Shown in pieces: positions 34,183 to 45,960 of a DNA stretch of 64,000 bases. Origin of the DNA: Oncomelania hupensis. Lineage: Eukaryota > Mollusca > Gastropoda > Littorinimorpha > Pomatiopsidae. The notes under the pieces are model-generated. The model was not told the origin of the DNA. It searched no databases and saw only the letters and a program-made list of their open reading frames with translations. The number at the start of each line of letters is the position of its first letter. Position 1 is the stretch's first letter. The stretch lies in the NCBI GenBank assembly GCA_036898135.1, contig CM072516.1:16635836-16699835 (forward strand). The letters are read 5' to 3'. Both the position numbers and the translations under genes were made by a program.

Positions 34183-36290
34183 GTCCTATTCCTATCATAT
34201 CCTATCCCGTAACTCGAAAGTCGTTGGTGCATTACAGATGATCGTTTAACCAGCGTACTCCATCTTTCCCTGTCCTCAGCAACCCCTTATGGCTTCGCTC
34301 AATGTCTTCGCTCAATGTCAAGCCAATCCATTCTCGAATGTTGTCCTTCCATCTCTTTTTTCTCTCTCCTTTTCGGCCTCCTTGCGCCGTGCCTTACAGA
34401 GGGTCTTCGTAAGGACTGAAGTTCTGGGGACGTGGCCACACCATAGGAGTTTCCGTTTCTTCACCACTGTGAGCATGTCATCGTGTTGTCCAATGGCTTG
34501 TGTGATGGTCTGTCGGACTTCGTTGTTGGTGATGTGATGGGTATAGAAAATGCCAAGAAGTTTTCTGTAACACCTCATCCATGCCTTTTATTCTTCGTTG
34601 TAAATCTGCTGTGAGGGTCCATGTTTCGCAAGCGTATAGGAAGATGGAGATGACAAGGGAGCGCAGCAGCCTTATTTTGAAGTGTAGACTGATGGTCCCG
34701 TCTTTCCAAATGGGCTTCAAACTTGTCAGGGCAGCAGTTGTTTGTGCGATCCTGGAGAGGACTTTCTGTCGGGACCCACTGTCTGATACGCTCATAAATA
34801 TTTGTGGCTGTGCACCGTGTTGAGGGACTGACCTTGGACTTTGATATCCATGTTGAGGCCATTGGTGTTGTTGGTCATCATTTTGGTCTTCTCTGCACTT
34901 ATTTCCATTCCAAAGGCTTTGACGGTGGTGCCAAGACTCTGTACTAGTTGTTCAAGTTGTTGTTCTTCTCCAGCCAATCCATCAATGTCATCCGCAAAAC
35001 GGAGATTGGAGATTGCTCTACCCCTTTGATAACTGTGCATTCGTGATCTGTAATGGCATCTGACATGATGGGCTTTAGAAAGTTGTTGACGAGTGTTGAA
35101 CAGTAGGCATCCTTGACGCACGCCGATTGTTGTTCTGAACTAGTTGCCGACAGGCTTTTGATGACTTAAATAATTTCAGGGCTGATGTTGTGCGCTCTCA
35201 TGGTTGCCCGCAGAGCTGCATGCCAGACTCGGTCAAACGCTTTCCTGAAGTCTACAAACACATGGTATAGATGTTTTTCGTGCTGTAGATATTTCTCGAA
35301 GATTATTCTGAGGTTGATAATCTGCTCAGTTGTACTTCGCCCTGCCCTGAATCCTGCATGTTCTTCAGCTATGATTTGTTCAGCTTGGGGTTTCAACCTG
35401 CTGAGTATTATTTTCAGGAGGACTTTGCTGGGATGGTTGATGAGGCTGATGGTGCGGTAATTTTCACACTCCTGAAGGTTACCCTTTTTGGGAAGAGTGA
35501 CGAAAAGCGACTGGATCCATGATTTATGCCATTCTTAACTCTGCTACATGTAGATTTTGTTACAGATAATGGCGAGGGTGTCAGTCATAGCTTCTCGTCC
35601 TACTTCAAGCAAATCTGCGTGTATGCTGTCCACTCCATTTGACTTCCCCTTCTTCAGTGAGTGCACTGCTGCCTCAACTTCTTCTCGGAGAATTGTGAGG
35701 ATTTCTTCTTCTTCTCTGTTGTTGGGACATTATAGAGCTGAAGTGTCTCCGTTTGGTGTATGGTTGTAAAGGTCAGAGCAGTACCCTGTCCATCTATCCA
35801 AGACTTCTTGTTCTTCTGCAAGGCATATGCCAGACATGCTTTGGATCGTGGAGACCTTGGGCTGTTTAACACTTGTCAGCCTCTTGACAGTCTGGTAGGC
35901 CTTCTTGCTGTTGTTCTTGTTCAGATTGTTCTCTATTTCCTGGCACTGACCTTCTATCCAGTTCTCTATTGCTGTGCGCATGCCTTTTCGGATGTCATTG
36001 TTGATTTTTCGCTAGGCATCAGACCCCTTTTGAGGTGTTCTTTTTCTTTTTCATTTCTCTTCGTTTGTCACACAGGTCCAAAAGTTCAGGTTTGATCCAC
36101 GGTTTCTTTTTTGGACGATGCTTGCCAAGGATCTCAGTGGCGGCATCTGTCACAGGTGAGTTGAAGGTGGTGGTCATGGTGTTGACATCTACTTCACCAG
36201 CTCCCAAAATGAGCAGTGGTGCAAATTTTCCTCCAATTGTGGCTTGGAATATTTCTGCCACCATTGGATGTTGTACAGCTTCACAATACA
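34183..36290 (-). mobile_element. 5'-truncated RTE element, ~2.1 kb, frame-broken
   Basis: Matches the full-length element from about base 8510 to the tail, reverse-complemented. The end of the endonuclease region and most of the RT are present in pieces: VAEIFQATIGGKF (near 36250), EHAGFRAGRSTTEQ, VFVDFRKAFDRVWH (near 35250), LRFADDIDG (near 35000) and KYLxSVSDSGS (near 34790). Frameshifts and small deletions break it at about 34790, 35120, 35480, 35720 and 36010. It lacks the endonuclease core and cannot be autonomous. The tail at 34183-34205 is degenerate, so the copy is older than the one at 7283. Confidence 0.95.
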
Positions 36291-36955
36291 GGTACTATAT
36301 ATCTAAACGGCAATCATTTCAAAATCAATGAAACCTCAAGACATTTTTATCTTCAATTAAATTTAGACGCATTCAGTTTTGTCGTAGATCCCCACATATT
36401 ACGTCCGATTACTTAGGCACACAAATACAGCCAAATTGGCAACATATAAAGTTAAATGTCGCCTGCACAAATTAAGCACAGAACGAGCACATCAAGTCTT
36501 AATATAAGTTCATATGCAGGCACGTCATGTCTGCAAAAACGATACACAACCACGCAACGAAGATCTTGGGTCACTTTCCTTGTCCGCGGAAATCTATGAT
36601 GAATGAGCACTTAAGTGCAGCTAGCTTTGACAGGTGAGGCCTACGGAAAGAAAGAAGGTTAGCAGCCTCCAACTCACTTTTGAAGATAGCAGCTGCATGA
36701 TTGTGGTCTCCAATCACATCAGTTGAAAAGAGCATCCCTTCCCTTTTCTTTACTGAAAGAGTCTGGAGCCCTTTTTCTCTCATTGCAAACATCTCCCTTA
36801 ACACTGTTCTGTATACTTCTACCCTGGCATTACATCCCTCATCTCTCTTGAGTCAATGAATCGCCGGACTCCATAAGGTCCTATTTTGTAAAAGTATTTA
36901 GTTATAATTGTTAGCTTCATTCACACGATTTTGTTCCGATATACGACACAGTCAG
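36291..36955. other. No feature recognised
   Basis: No supported gene. The 77-codon minus-strand frame at 36571-36804 has no signature. Confidence 0.4.
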
Positions 36956-37117
36956 TTTCAAAATAAGAACTCTAACCTCAAGGCATCTAAGTTTCAAAAT
37001 AATAATCCCAAAGTTAAGGTATCACAGTTTCACAACAGTGGATCCAAACGCCAATCACCACAGCTTCACAATGGAAGCTCCCAACTCAAAATCCATTCTA
37101 ATTTCCAAACTTCAAAT
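36956..37117 (+). repeat. Degenerate 36-bp tandem repeat, open in frame
   Basis: Units start at 36956, 36992, 37028 and 37064 (the last 39 bp), with a partial fifth. One frame reads 12-residue repeats beginning FQN or FHN. The frame (36908-37135) stays open despite much divergence. With no splice sites or homology seen, coding is only a possibility. Confidence 0.7.
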
Positions 37118-38343
37118 CACGGCATGCATTTTTAAGTATTATGCCATTCCTTCGAATTTCGATAAACAATATTTTTTTTAATTTACTTTCCTGTATACCC
37201 TTGCTATAGTTGAGGAAATAAAATAATAAACAACAACTTCTATTTTAACCTTTTAGTAAAAGCGATGTTAAGAAGTACAGCTGATCGGGTATTTTCAAAG
37301 TCCGTTTATTATTAAGAAAAAATATTGACCATCTCAAAGTCACGACTATTCTTTGCCTCTCGTTGAAAGGAATTCATCTATTGTCCCCCATCCCCCTTTT
37401 GACCACCCACCCAAAAAAAAAGAAAAAAAGATTGAATGTATTTACATCGAGTCTAGGTCTCAAATTGCCTAAATGTTTCTTAACTTCACTGTAGCACGAA
37501 ACCTTTCCCCAGCCTTTAAAGAACCACTAAACTGCGCCAAAGAGTTAAAGATCGCAGAAAAAGTGATGCTAGCACCCTTTTCAATAACGCACCGGTCCGA
37601 AAACTCTCCCATATTCTTGCACAAGGTTTGATACTGCATCAAAAGAGCACTCCGTGAATGGAAAGTGAACTCCAGTCTCTAGATGCAAACTTATGCCAGC
37701 CACCTAGACACATACATCCAAACTGGTGCGACTCGTGAATTCAATACACCCTGGCACCCAGCGGATTCGTTGCCGCAGCTCATAACGGTCTCGCGAGGTT
37801 CAATAATCAAAGAAAACCTCTCCCCATCTAATACACGAGTGGTACTCTAGATTTCCTAGGCGAGCACTCTATCCTACTCAGTTCAAGACTTCGACGTCCA
37901 TGGATACAGACTTCTGACATGACGCCCTGGAGCACCACTGTATGTCAAAGCTCGAATAGGCCTGCACTGAATGTATTGGTCTATGTCTTGTGTCTTAAGA
38001 AATATACCGAGTTGCCAGTACATCTATCAGGCCAACGTTTGTATCATGTACACCACGAGTGGGTCTCTTTTGTCCTTGTTCCGATGGGTTGAAAATCCTA
38101 AAACTTTTAACTTGTGTAAAATCGTGCCTCAGGAGGGACGCAAAACTACTTCACACGATTTAGGAAAGAATGAGGATAGAACCGTTCATATTTCTCTTCC
38201 TGAGACCTCAGAATGCCCTGTGTGATGATGGCTGTTATACTCCGAGGAGTCTTAGTGAATAAAAGATGCAAGCTCAAAACTGTCTCATGAATGCACCAGA
38301 CAACTCTCCACGTAATGTATAGTGGCACTATAGGTCTAGTTTG
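37118..38343. other. No feature recognised
   Basis: No supported gene. The C-rich/A-rich run at 37385-37430 is simple sequence. Confidence 0.4.
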
Positions 38344-38725
38344 GTTTGGTGGAATATATTATCCATTTCCTAGACACTGGAGTAAACAAAACTCTGGGTT
38401 TGGTGGAATATCTTATCCATTTCCTAGACACTGGCAGTAAACAAAACTCTGGGTTTGGTGGAATATCTTATCCATTTCCTAGACACTGGCAGTAAACAAA
38501 ACTCTGGGTTTGGTGGAATATCTTATCCATTTCCTAGACACTGGCAGTAAACAAAACTCTGGGTTTGGTGGAATATCTTATCCATTTCCTAGACACTGGC
38601 AGTAAACAAAACTCTGGGTTTGGTGGAATATCTTATCCATTTCCTAGACACTGGCAGTAAACAAAACTCTGGGTTTGGTGGAATATCTTATCCATTTCCT
38701 AGACACTGGCAGTAAACAAAACTCT
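38344..38725. repeat. 55-bp minisatellite, 7 units
   Basis: Units start at 38344, 38398, 38453, 38508, 38563, 38618 and 38673. The first is 54 bp and differs at a few sites; the others are almost identical, implying recent expansion or homogenisation. Each begins GTTTGGTGGAATAT. Confidence 0.98.
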
Positions 38726-41004
38726 TGACTATATTTTGTGACAACAGTCCACCAATAAGAGGAGTGATATGTCATTGTTGTCCACAACATTATTTTTTAC
38801 TTTGTTTCTTCATTACATTGTCAGTATAAACACACTCTATTAACCATAATACAGATTTTTTAACAGACATACGGATAAATCCCCTGCGGTGGTTAAGAGC
38901 CATACAAATGAAACCTAAGTAATAAATAATTACAGGACCTAAAAGGTACCTATGAAAAGCTGTAATGAGATAAAAGCAGCTACATATTAAAACTGGTCTT
39001 CGGGCTATAAAGGGAACGTCTACGTTCTACGGTTCAAGTAATAAAAATTATACATTATTAATATTACCTTAAGACCAAAGAATTGATCAAATATATTTAT
39101 GGTAAAATATATATATATTACATTTACACAGATCAAGTAATGGAACATAAGTACCTTAATTGCAGAGTGCAAGAAAAAAGAAAACTAAAGTCCTGAAATA
39201 ATGGAAAACCTCCCTAAGAAGTAACAGAGTATTTTATACAAAATATTATAGATCCTTTAGTGTCTTAGTTGAGTCTCTAGCTAAGCATAGAAAATAGCCC
39301 ATGGTCCATCGAACAGTCTTACAGTACCTAATGTCTCGGAGAAAATGGTAGTATAGTCGAGTAAGAGCATACGGGGCAGTCTTTCTTTATCGAACATCCC
39401 TGTGATGAGGCAGGAATGGTTTCAACAGAGATGAACACACAAAAATATGAATTGTTCGTTTCTAGAGTGAACACAAGCCAAGATTCATGGCAGGATTTAC
39501 CAAGGCAATTGGTTGGTTGTACACACAAAAACGTCCATGCTTCGAAATTACCGCAGAAAGCTCTTGCAACAAACACCTAAAAGCCAAGACAAGTTTTGCT
39601 CGTTTAAATCACATTCCACTGCCAGTGGAAAGAAGCTTCTCCATCTCTCATCCCCTATCCCACCCCACCCCTTCTGAACAAAACATTTACCTTACCTGTT
39701 GCAAGCTGAGCAACGCAAGAAACGCAACATTTTAAAATGCTCTTACTCTCAATATTTCTCCTAACACTGTACAACGAACAACTGCAAAATAACATTCCTA
39801 TATTTCTGTATGCACATATAGATTGTGCAACAATATATGCTACTGGACTCTCAAGAGTTGACATTCCGCCCACCTCAACAAACAGAAAAGGTCCAACGTC
39901 CACTAGCATACTGCACTACGGACATTCAATGGTGTCTTGGCTAAAAACAAAAACTGTTGGGTGTATATATCTATTGTGCCCATCGCAGATGTTAGGAAAG
40001 CTGGATCTCTCTGTTTAGCGGGACCGGTCCCATAAAAAGAGCGATGTCTGTTCACCGAAGAATAGAGCTCCATGACAATGGTTCCAGACCCTTCTCCATC
40101 AGTTCTAATCCTCCCTTCTCCCTGACAGCTGGGGGACGGACAATGGCATGTAAATCCCTTACGTCTATGTCGCCGTCGCCTCTGCCCGTCCTTCACCATC
40201 GCGGACCGCTACAACCGCTAGTGTCGAAACGATGATAACTTAGGTCACGAACCATTTACAAAGCTTGAAAAAACCGCAATCTATTGAAACAAGGATACTG
40301 CATTGAGTGTAGGTCTACCAGTTCTCGTGCCAGTTTTCTTCAATGTCAATGCTGAGCCGAGGTAGATGGTGTTGTATTCGTGTCGAAATTATTTATTCTT
40401 AAGCTGAATTAATGATAAAGGTGATGTAAGTGTATCATTACTTTAACAGATTATGTGTTTACATGCATTCATACATTACATACATACACACACACACACC
40501 AATAAGACTTGACCAAGGACTATACAAAGTATGTGATTCAAATAGTAATGCGTTATTGATAAGGGGCATGAAAGGGGGAGACGGAAGGAAAAGAGGGACT
40601 AATTTAGGTGGCTGAGTGTTCCACAGCGTTACACAATGTAGAAGCTTGCAGCAAGTGCTCCTCTTGGACTACGTGCATGGGTTCGACGCTGACTTCACTT
40701 AACTATTTTAGGAACGCTGAGAATCTGGGTGGCTTTTTTCATTTATTGTCTATTCACACATTCAGGTGATATTAGATCTGGGTGGCTCTTTGTACTGGGA
40801 ATCCATTCCATTATCTACTTCAAAGATAGTGTACGACACTATGTCATATCACAACGGAGTGTCAGAGCTACTACAGAATATCGCCCAAGAACTTCTATTG
40901 CTTAAATTCACAGCTTACTATTCTGCGGGATGAGCTTCTGTCGAAACTTGAGGAGTTGGAGAAAGAACACATTGCTTTTGTTATAAAAGAAGGAGCACCA
41001 CCAC
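38726..41004. other. No gene recognised
   Basis: Includes a perfect 12-bp palindrome GGGACCGGTCCC at 40020-40031. A minus-strand 98-codon frame (39903-40199) begins with an Arg-rich stretch but has no family signature. A short CA run lies at 40487-40499. Confidence 0.4.
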
Positions 41005-41094
41005 GTATGTGGTGCTAACGGCTTGGAAGCCAAGGCATCGTCCCCTATACGCTTATGTGTCCGGGGACGTTAATCTATATAACTAACTAACTAT
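41005..41094 (+). repeat. SINE-like 3' end: three hairpins plus (CTAA)n tail
   Basis: Consecutive potential stems are AGCACCAC/GTGGTGCT (about 40995-41020), GGCTT/AAGCC (about 41020-41032) and CGTCCCC/GGGGACG (41039-41045 with 41063-41069). GACGTTAATCTA and three CTAA units follow. The last stem and the GACGTTAATCTA word match 12071-12110; the tails differ (AAGC versus CTAA). Confidence 0.6.
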
Positions 41095-42769
41095 GTGGTG
41101 CTTATTATCATTAGAGCACACTAGGGTAAAATAATGGCAGTCTGATACGATCCACAAGCACTCCTGCACTGCCTGTCACTGCACCGATGAGGCCAAGTAG
41201 GTACTGAGGGACAAATACGGGGTAATATTCCAGAGTCACTGGATGCGAATCAATCGAGACTTTCCCGAGGGCACAATCATTCCATTTTTTTTCAAGAAGG
41301 GGTACTAATAATATCCTGTAACTTCCTTGAAGAAAGCCTTTTTTATTGAGGGGGGTGTGTGGGGGGGGGGGGAGGGAAACATAATAGTCGATCTCAGTAA
41401 CAAGGTCATTCAATATTTTCTCAGTTTACGGCGCAGTGTTTTTAAATTATTATTCCGCAAATGTATTCCAAATCCTGTTTCTCCTGAAGCGAATTTTTAC
41501 AGTAATATTGGCTTATTTCTTCTTGATGCACAAACGTCTTATTTTTTTATATAACTCTAGCACACAAATTTTAACTAACCTAAGAGGAAAAACTGAAAAG
41601 CAAATTAATAAGCCTATATTAGGACTCCCCCTCTCCCCCCCACCAACTGTCTATTCACGGTATCCCGACCGACCCGAATTTTTTTCTCCCGACCCTCTAA
41701 ACTTTTTGGGAGGATCGTCTGACAAAAAAGAAGAAAATAGACAAAAATATCGCATCCAAATAGAACTGTTTGCGTTCAGACATTGAACAGACAGCTATAA
41801 ATTCTCGAACGATCATCTTTTCTTCTTTTTTTTTAAATGTAGGAGAAGAAATGAACTCGGTAAAACATCATGAGTGAACAAGGCTTAGAAAAAGGGAAGA
41901 AAAAAAAGCCTCCCTTACTGACCCTATATATATTGTTCATATATATATATGATTTGGTTCATCTTTGACAAGCGCTAAAAATCTGGGTGGGGTGGGGTTG
42001 GGGGAATTGTTTTACAATCCTTCTTCATAGGCGCAATAGGACTTGAATTGCTCCTGCAATGAAAGTTTCTAGTTATCATGAGAACAAAATGTTTATAGGA
42101 CTAAGTAGAGCAAAGGAAGAAAGCCTATTGTTGAACGATGCAGAATATGTTTTTATGAAGGATCTTCGTAACCACCACAAACGGTTTCTAACACGTTTAA
42201 CTTGCCTTTTATGTTTATCGCAATAATTCGTGTATTTTGTTTTCATTGCGCAATCCTACTATTTTTTTTTTGGCATTTTTTCGTCGCGAGCAAAATTTAC
42301 TTCAAAATGGTTGTTCATGTTGGGCATACTCCTTCCGGAAACAACTCCTTTCGAGAAAACAGCGTAGGTCACATAATGAAGTCGCTTTTTTGTGTGTAAT
42401 GTATACAAGAATCGCTTCCGAAAGGAAAATACAGAACTCAACAAAATTCTTCTGCTGGCAAAATTAGAAGCCCAGTAAATGTAATGGATTTCTTTCTTTG
42501 TGTCGCAGTCACATATTCCCATTGAAGAAAAGAAACGCTCAAAAAAAAAAAAATGACTACGTGCTAAAAATGGAACTCGCTTTCTCAAACCCTTAGGCTT
42601 TATCTGCAGTTCAGGACTATTAACAATGGTTGTTTGGTTGTTGTTGTTTTTTTCGCCAAAATATCTTGGACATAACGACGTTATTCGTGTGAAGAAAACC
42701 ACCGAATATACAGAAGCCAGGAACTTGTTTCTGCAATCCAAAAGGTCAATGGAAACATTATATAGTATA
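41095..42769. other. No feature recognised
   Basis: Contains a G-run (about 41350-41372) and short AT repeats (41940-41952). No supported gene. Confidence 0.4.
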
Positions 42770-43064
42770 GGTAAAAAAAGGTAAAGGTAGTCCCATAGCC
42801 TTGTGGCCGTAGGGGAGCGTGATGTTGGAGATCAAACTTATCTTGGGCCAGCGTAATGAGGGTGAAGCCCATCTCTCTCCCTCGCTGCTTTACCTTCCCC
42901 ATCCTTAAGAGAATAGGTACTCAGTCACAGTTGAGTCAACTGGGGGCGTTGTTATTTGTCGCTTCACGTTTTGCGGTCACCCATCCAAGTGCTAACCGCA
43001 CTGGACGGTGCTTAACTTGCGACACAGTAGCGAGTGCTCCAACCACTGCGCTATCCGACATCCC
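42770..43064 (-). mobile_element. Chimeric tRNA / 5S rRNA-headed SINE with target-site duplication
   Basis: A 295-bp insertion flanked by a perfect 11-bp duplication, TATATAGTATA, at 42759-42769 and 43065-43075. On the minus strand it begins with a tRNA-like A-box segment, GATAGCGCAGTGGTTGG (near 43055-43038). A segment matching the internal part of eukaryotic 5S rRNA follows (43019-42973: AAGTTAAGCA, then GGTTAGCACTTGGATGGG and TGACCGC). This spans the 5S A box to C box region. A ~180-bp unrelated body ends in CTACCTTTACC and a T-run. The single duplication shows that the chimera moved as one unit. Confidence 0.85.
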
Positions 43065-43149
43065 TATATAGTATATAAGGGGAATGACAGATTGCGCACA
43101 CCCCGTTGGATCTCATGTCTGATATGATGATGATGGTCATTGTTGTCAG

Positions 43150-43240
43150 GGTGGCGACGTGGTGATCGTCCTTAACGCTCATGCAATAGGACGTTAAGCA
43201 TCGTTTTCCGTCCGCACACATTCACAGGATAGATATAGCA
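43150..43240 (+). repeat. Retroposon-like 3' hairpin, diverged copy
   Basis: CGTCCT...AGGACG (43167-43172 with 43188-43193) encloses AACGCTCATG and is followed by GACGTTAAGCATC. It aligns with the hairpins at 12071 and 41039. One stem pair differs on both sides (C-G against T-A), so pairing is kept. Confidence 0.5.
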
Positions 43241-44091
43241 TCCAGCGCCATTAGATTATCTGAAATGATGTGGAAGTCGTTGTAAAGTGATATTAATGTT
43301 TCCGTCCTGAAGACGTTTCTGTCCCAGTATAATTTTTCCCAATTAGACGCCACTATGCGCAGTGTTGATACACTATATTAGTTCAAAGGAACTGAAAACA
43401 GAAATAGATGTAATGTATTTAATATATAATTATACGCTCCTTAAAGTGTTCCATGCACACGCACATATGATTAGCTACTACATTATTTCCAAACACCTAC
43501 TTTCAAGACAAACATGCACTGATCTTCAAAATACGTAATGTTAATACTACTTCAATGCTACAAATATATATTTTTTCATTTTTGTTTGCCCCGAAGAGAA
43601 GGTATCAACTTTGCAAGCGTCGTGTACTATTATTATGACCTGCAGGGCATGGGGAATGCCAGAAACTTGAACCGATTGTTTTCTGGTACGGGAACGCTGT
43701 GTGATGGTGTCACGCCGACCTTCAGATATTATTGCGGAATTGTTGCACATTTAAATAGTTTTTGTGTAAAAGTATAATTGACGGTCTTTCTTTCTTTCTT
43801 TCTTTCTTTCTTCGTGTTGGTGTATTTAAATGTTTGTATTGTATTCTTATTTCACTGCTGTATTTATAGGGGCGTGATAAGTGAAGGAAAAGAAGCACAT
43901 ACTTATTCACACTTTTCTGCTATCCTATGCACCAACGGGAATCCCCTCTATGAAAAATACTTCCGTTTTTTTTTCTCCGCGTGTTTTAGTGAGTTATTTC
44001 CAAATATTCAAGAATAATAACATGTGTCACTGGCCACCTGTATCGTACCCTCACATATTTTTTTTTGCTGCAGTTTATTATCCCTTTCTAT
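43241..44091. other. No gene; (TTTC)n
   Basis: A short (TTTC)n array lies at about 43786-43813. Frames here have no signature. Confidence 0.45.
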
Positions 44092-44272
44092 CGCCAGTGG
44101 CGCGCCTAAACCCTACCTATCTAACATTATTTGTGAATTTTTGAAAAATATTCGGAAAAACATAACGCATAGATGCTGGCTCGAACCCACACCTGTCAGG
44201 CGCCATTGGTTTCTGGCTTGTGGACAAGGCAAGTTAGTCCCGCCTTAGCCCACTTGGCCACAACGCTAGCCT
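44092..44272 (-). mobile_element. Class II tRNA-like (Leu/Ser) SINE
   Basis: On the minus strand it has GTGGCCAAGTGGGCTAAGGC (44261-44242), very like the D-arm of tRNA-Leu/Ser, and a B box GGGTTCGAGCC (44188-44178), with a long spacer as in class II tRNAs. No acceptor-stem pairing supports a functional tRNA. The body continues left to GGCGCGCC (44099). A related end fragment lies at 47634-47690. Confidence 0.7.
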
Positions 44273-45386
44273 AACATAGTCAGTTACTTCGTGTTTTGTG
44301 AAGGTTGCGACGGCGAAGCTATGAAAAACTACAAGAGTTTTCAGGTCCTGTTTCACTTTCTGTCGATGATCGACGCACCTCCGAAGTCGCCACAAATACA
44401 GGCCTCCACGATTGTTTTTTGCATTCTTTCACTGAGCATGTACTTCCTCCACCGTTTTTATACTTATCCCACTCGTTTTCTGGCTCTAACAATCGTCGTT
44501 TTCGGCAATTTGCCATAGTTAAAAGTCACGCATCAAGCTTTGATAAAAGCAAAACAAGCCAAACCGGAACTTGGTTTCATATAACCTCGTTTTAATTTAT
44601 AATGGCGATACCCACGAGTTTTTATGAGAGGTGCCGGAAAGTTGTGAATTGCTCATGCGATTGCAATTCGAACTGTCTTCCTAGCAAAATCGCGCGGCAT
44701 CAGCAACAGCGCCACACAAGGCAAGAGGGAAAGAGCACCTATCAAAACATTCTTAACAGAATTCCCCATCCTTACACTGTGATCCACGCTGAACTTTTTT
44801 TTAAAACAATGCACTGCCCATTGAGTTTTGCAGGAAAGACATGTATCTGAAGTAATAAAACCACAGCATGAAAAAAAAATTCTAAAAACCACTAGAAGAA
44901 CTGTTGACAAAAACTAAGAATATAGAATCTATACTCTTAAAACAGCAGCAAGCACAGCAGAAAACCTATCTAAAATTGTTTTAATCGCTTTCAAATCTTG
45001 TTCAACATCTCATATTCATTACAACGAGCTTTGAAGATATGTAATAAAACAAAAGCATATCATCTAAAAACGGCAGGTAGAGCCTTGCCGGCGTAGGTAA
45101 ACGCCTTTCCAAGTGCTAATAAAGGCCTCTATTTTGACGGTACGTTTAAAAATAGTTGGCAAGAACTTGAAGAAGCCAGCAGGTGTAGATGTAGACATAA
45201 TGCTTTCGAAAAGGCAAACGCTCTATCTACTTCATTTCTCGCAGCATCTGAGAAGAGTTTTTTTGCGTTTAATATGAGATATATCACAGATTAAAAAAAA
45301 AATCTGAAAGAACATGTAAAATGAATTTGTTAAAGTTCGTACAAAGAAGGCAACATTGTCATAACCCTAAGGAGAACAGAGCTGGT
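44273..45386. other. No gene; small hairpin cluster
   Basis: Three adjacent short stems occur at about 45070-45128 (CGGCAGG/CCTTGCCG, GGCGT/ACGCC, GCCTTT/AAAGGC). No supported gene. Confidence 0.35.
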
Positions 45387-45842
45387 GACTTTAATAGAAC
45401 ATATTTGGCGTCTAATTTCATGTGTATTCAACAATTTTAAGAATTCAAGATTTTACAATTACAAGATTGCAGATACTGACTTTATAAGAACATATTTGGC
45501 GTCTAATTTCATGTCTATTCAACAATTTTAAGAATTCAAGATTTCACAATTACAAGATTGCAGATACTGACTTTAATAGAACATATTTGGCGTCTAATTT
45601 CATGTGTATTCAACAATTTTAAGAATTCAAGATTTTACAATTACAAGATTGCAGATACTGACTTTAATAGAACATATTTGGCGTCTAATTTCATGTGTAT
45701 TCAACAATTTTAAGAATTCAAGATTTCACAATTACAAGATTGCAGATACTGACTTCAATAGAACATATTTGGCGTCTAATTTCATGTCTATTCAACAATT
45801 TTAAGAATTCAAGATTTCACCATTACAAGATTGCAGATACTG
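45387..45842. repeat. 91-bp minisatellite, 5 units
   Basis: Units are spaced exactly 91 bp, with AGAACATATTTGGCG at 45396, 45487, 45578, 45669 and 45760. Variants at two sites (GTGTATTC/GTCTATTC and TTTTACAA/TTTCACAA) are shared between non-adjacent units, suggesting exchange or higher-order duplication. Confidence 0.97.
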
Positions 45843-45854
45843 CGATATAAAACC

Positions 45855-45960
45855 AAAATTCCTCCTGCAATCTGTGATATATCTCAAATTACTCTGGCAA
45901 TCTGTGATATATAACATCTCAAATTACTCCGGCAACCAGCGAAATACATCCAAGCCTGCT
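45855..45960. repeat. Degenerate ~35-bp repeats
   Basis: AAATT(C/A)CTC(C/T)(T/G)GCAAyC words recur three times after the 91-bp array (about 45856, 45886 and 45921), each followed by a GATATAT-like or related stretch. Confidence 0.5.

Noticed and set aside
34289..36331. Several plus-strand frames of 60-110 codons
   Set aside because: They are antisense to the minus-strand RTE copy, whose sense frames carry the RT motifs.
38344..38725. CRISPR array
   Set aside because: Units are contiguous identical 55-mers without variable spacers, in a eukaryotic context.
40020..40031. GGGACCGGTCCC palindrome as a regulatory site
   Set aside because: A single 12-bp palindrome without partner sites or a neighbouring gene is expected by chance in 64 kb.
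39903..40199. 98-codon minus-strand frame with an Arg-rich start
   Set aside because: No domain, no splice context, and the overlapping plus-strand frame is equally open.
42973..43019. 5S rRNA gene
   Set aside because: Only the internal ~47 bases match 5S; flanks are tRNA-like and unrelated, within one 295-bp insertion.
44178..44272. tRNA-Leu/Ser gene on the minus strand
   Set aside because: The D-arm resembles a class II tRNA but the spacing and stems are wrong; a SINE head is the better reading.
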